From assembly GCA_005239165.1 (NCBI GenBank), contig RAPG01000019.1, forward strand, positions 1-49,624: a stretch of DNA of 49,624 nt, written 5' to 3'. Below, piece after piece: positions 48,280-49,624 of the stretch. Each line of letters starts with the position of its first letter. Position 1 is the stretch's first letter. The position numbers were made by a program, and so were the translations under genes. The notes beneath the pieces are model-generated. The model had not been told where the DNA came from. It saw only the letters and a list, made by a program, of their open reading frames with translations, and made no database searches. The DNA is from Allopusillimonas ginsengisoli. GTDB lineage: Bacteria > Pseudomonadota > Gammaproteobacteria > Burkholderiales > Burkholderiaceae_B.

Positions 48280-49131
48280 TCATCCGTCTGGCGCATCAGA
48301 AACCTCCGACGCAACGGCAGCATGATTGAGAAGGCCAACCATCCCCACACCGCCGAGAATATTGCCCAAAAGAGTTGGTAACATAAACCGCAAAAAGAAA
48401 TCAGAAATGGAAGCATGGCCTGCCAGCACTCCATAGCTGGCTTCCACGGAGCCGGCAATAATATGGGAAAGATGACAGACAGCGACGACATAAGTGATCA
48501 ATATAATGGTCAACAATCGGGCCGATTGTGCGTTGGGAAGTATCCAGACCATTAATGCAATGAGCCAGCCGGCGAAAAATGCTCTCAACAAGGTAGGCAG
48601 AAAGTCGTTAGTGACAGTCTGAACAGCCAATTCCCCGAACGCCCGAACGACTTCCGGGTTAAATACGTTCGGAATCATCAGTAACGAGGCGAAAAGAAAC
48701 GTGCCTATTACATTGGCAAGCAAAACGATTGCCCATAGGCGCATCGCGAGCAAAAACGTATTGGTGCTAGGCCTAGTTAGAACGGGCAACAGAGCCGTGA
48801 GCGTGCTTTCTGTGAAAAGTTGCTGACGACCCAGTATTACGATGACAAAGCCTGTGCAATATCCGAAACTTGCTACAAGGTCTCGCCACGGAAGATCGGG
48901 CAGGCTTGCCTGCAACGTGGCCTGGGTTAAGAACGAGAACCCCATAGACAACCCAGCGGCGAAGGCTGACCAACCTAGTGCCCAACCGGCGCGATGCAGC
49001 GCCTCTTCGCCCTCTTTTCGAATGATTTTGTGAATAACCAGAGCGCCAGGAGTCGAACGGTCAGCCGCTTGGGCCTGCTCACTTGGCTCAAGATTTGCTG
49101 ATCGAGTACCGGCGGATTCTTTAGTGGCCAT
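48280..49131 (-). CDS. formate/nitrite transporter (FNT) family protein, YfdC-like
   Basis: FNT proteins are pentameric channels for small anions such as formate, nitrite or hydrosulfide. The 283-residue product has a polar N-terminal extension (about 1-45), then six membrane segments with the YfdC-like block GRQQLFTESTLTALLPVL near 101-118 and HLSHIIAGSVEASYGVLAG near 219-237, the latter with a central His. The substrate cannot be told from sequence. A weak ribosome binding site precedes the ATG. It ends in a non-coding stretch to the left and is flanked on the right by a gap of nearly 490 bases. Confidence 0.85.
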   Translation of the reverse strand: MATKESAGTRSANLEPSEQAQAADRSTPGALVIHKIIRKEGEEALHRAGWALGWSAFAAGLSMGFSFLTQATLQASLPDLPWRDLVASFGYCTGFVIVILGRQQLFTESTLTALLPVLTRPSTNTFLLAMRLWAIVLLANVIGTFLFASLLMIPNVFNPEVVRAFGELAVQTVTNDFLPTLLRAFFAGWLIALMVWILPNAQSARLLTIILITYVVAVCHLSHIIAGSVEASYGVLAGHASISDFFLRFMLPTLLGNILGGVGMVGLLNHAAVASEVSDAPDG

Positions 49132-49612
49132 TTTGCTTTGTATTTCAGTTCACATTAGGCGCTTTGAGCCAGGATGCCCACCCTCCGCCAGTTTAATATT
49201 TGAAAAGCAATAACTGTTCCTGAGTTGGCTACGATGGACAGCGTATCGAGACAATTATCGGCGGATGAAATGCAGGAGCGCGCCTTGCAAATTCTCGATC
49301 GTCTCGAGACGGTCCCACTCAATATGCTGTCTGGCACACAATCTCCGAAATCATAGGACTATCCGTCTGATGCCATCGCGTGAATCTATTGCAAAATGTA
49401 AGTCATTACATAGTATGGAGAAACCCATAAGAAGCTATCTCTCATAAAGATCACTTTCTTCAGACAAACCTACCTGGCCAGATCGCTGTGTATTAATGAT
49501 GGTGTCAGTAGCAATGAGAGCTCGGCCTTCTGTGACACAGGGCAAACTGGACCTAGTCACACCAGTAGACAAAACCGTGCTCTAAAGTAATTTTTTGCTT
49601 TAGGATACCGAT
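49132..49612. other. intergenic stretch with one small possible ORF
   Basis: Mostly non-coding. One plus-strand frame at 49234-49356 encodes 40 residues (MDSVSRQLSADEMQERALQI then LDRLETVPLNMLSGTQSPKS) with only a weak ribosome binding site. I see no other gene, RNA or repeat. Confidence 0.4.
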
Positions 49613-49624
49613 ATGACACGATCA
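49613..49624 (+). CDS. possible gene start cut by the window end
   Basis: An ATG at 49613 with AGGA about 6-8 bases upstream begins the codons Met-Thr-Arg-Ser before the window ends. An AT-rich stretch with a T-run and a TAAAG/CTTTA inverted repeat (near 49583-49602) precedes it. Too short to identify. Confidence 0.25.

Overview
This window most resembles a chromosome segment of a betaproteobacterium, probably Burkholderiales and most likely Alcaligenaceae-like. That rests on protein character and gene neighbourhood (mutS, uL16 hydroxylase, cysJI, cysG, bamC, dapA, M50 protease, YciO), not on any search. There is one tRNA (His, GTG), no rRNA and no CRISPR array.

Layout. (1) 1-6036, minus strand: a tightly overlapped System I cytochrome c maturation operon, ccmABCDEFGH, followed by a very short CcmI that holds only the membrane part. 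(2) 6242-16501: a metal, mainly copper, region. It has an orphan CzcI-like periplasmic protein, two small DUF2933-like membrane proteins, a PHA-synthase-like DUF3141 protein with a Cys nucleophile, a conserved membrane protein, a Cu+ P1B ATPase with two His/Cys metal domains, a Met-rich secreted protein with a 12-bp tandem repeat, a DUF302 protein and a Tat-exported multicopper oxidase. Three upstream regions share TGTAAT half-sites. (3) 16719-19743: the regulatory and mobility end of an integrated element. It has a YdaS/Cro-like regulator, a strong promoter with a perfect palindrome between -35 and -10, several tiny overlapping ORFs, an AlpA-like protein, a P4-type tyrosine integrase and repeated GCGTAGGTTT sites, directly in front of mutS. 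(4) 19791-36580: housekeeping DNA with mutS, the uL16 hydroxylase, sulfite reduction and siroheme genes, bamC/dapA, proteases, tRNA-His, and a cardiolipin synthase split by a frameshift. (5) 36594-36782: an array with strict 7-bp periodicity. (6) 36784-44266: a malonate uptake and use cluster (TRAP transporter, MatB, enoyl-CoA hydratase-like protein, malonyl-CoA decarboxylase, GntR regulator). (7) 44415-49624: an alpha/beta hydrolase, then a decayed accessory patch with two small membrane proteins, an HsdR remnant, a frameshifted hipA and a YgjP-like peptidase, and finally an FNT-family channel.

How the parts work together. The ccm genes deliver and ligate haem to c-type cytochromes. The copper genes form an export, oxidation and periplasmic-binding set. 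CysG makes the sirohaem used by CysI, which CysJ feeds with electrons. The malonate genes would import malonate, convert it to malonyl-CoA and decarboxylate it to acetyl-CoA under GntR control. Three genes on the right (cls, a small membrane protein and hipA) are each broken by what looks like one missing base. This may be real decay or base-calling error, and raw reads would be needed to tell.
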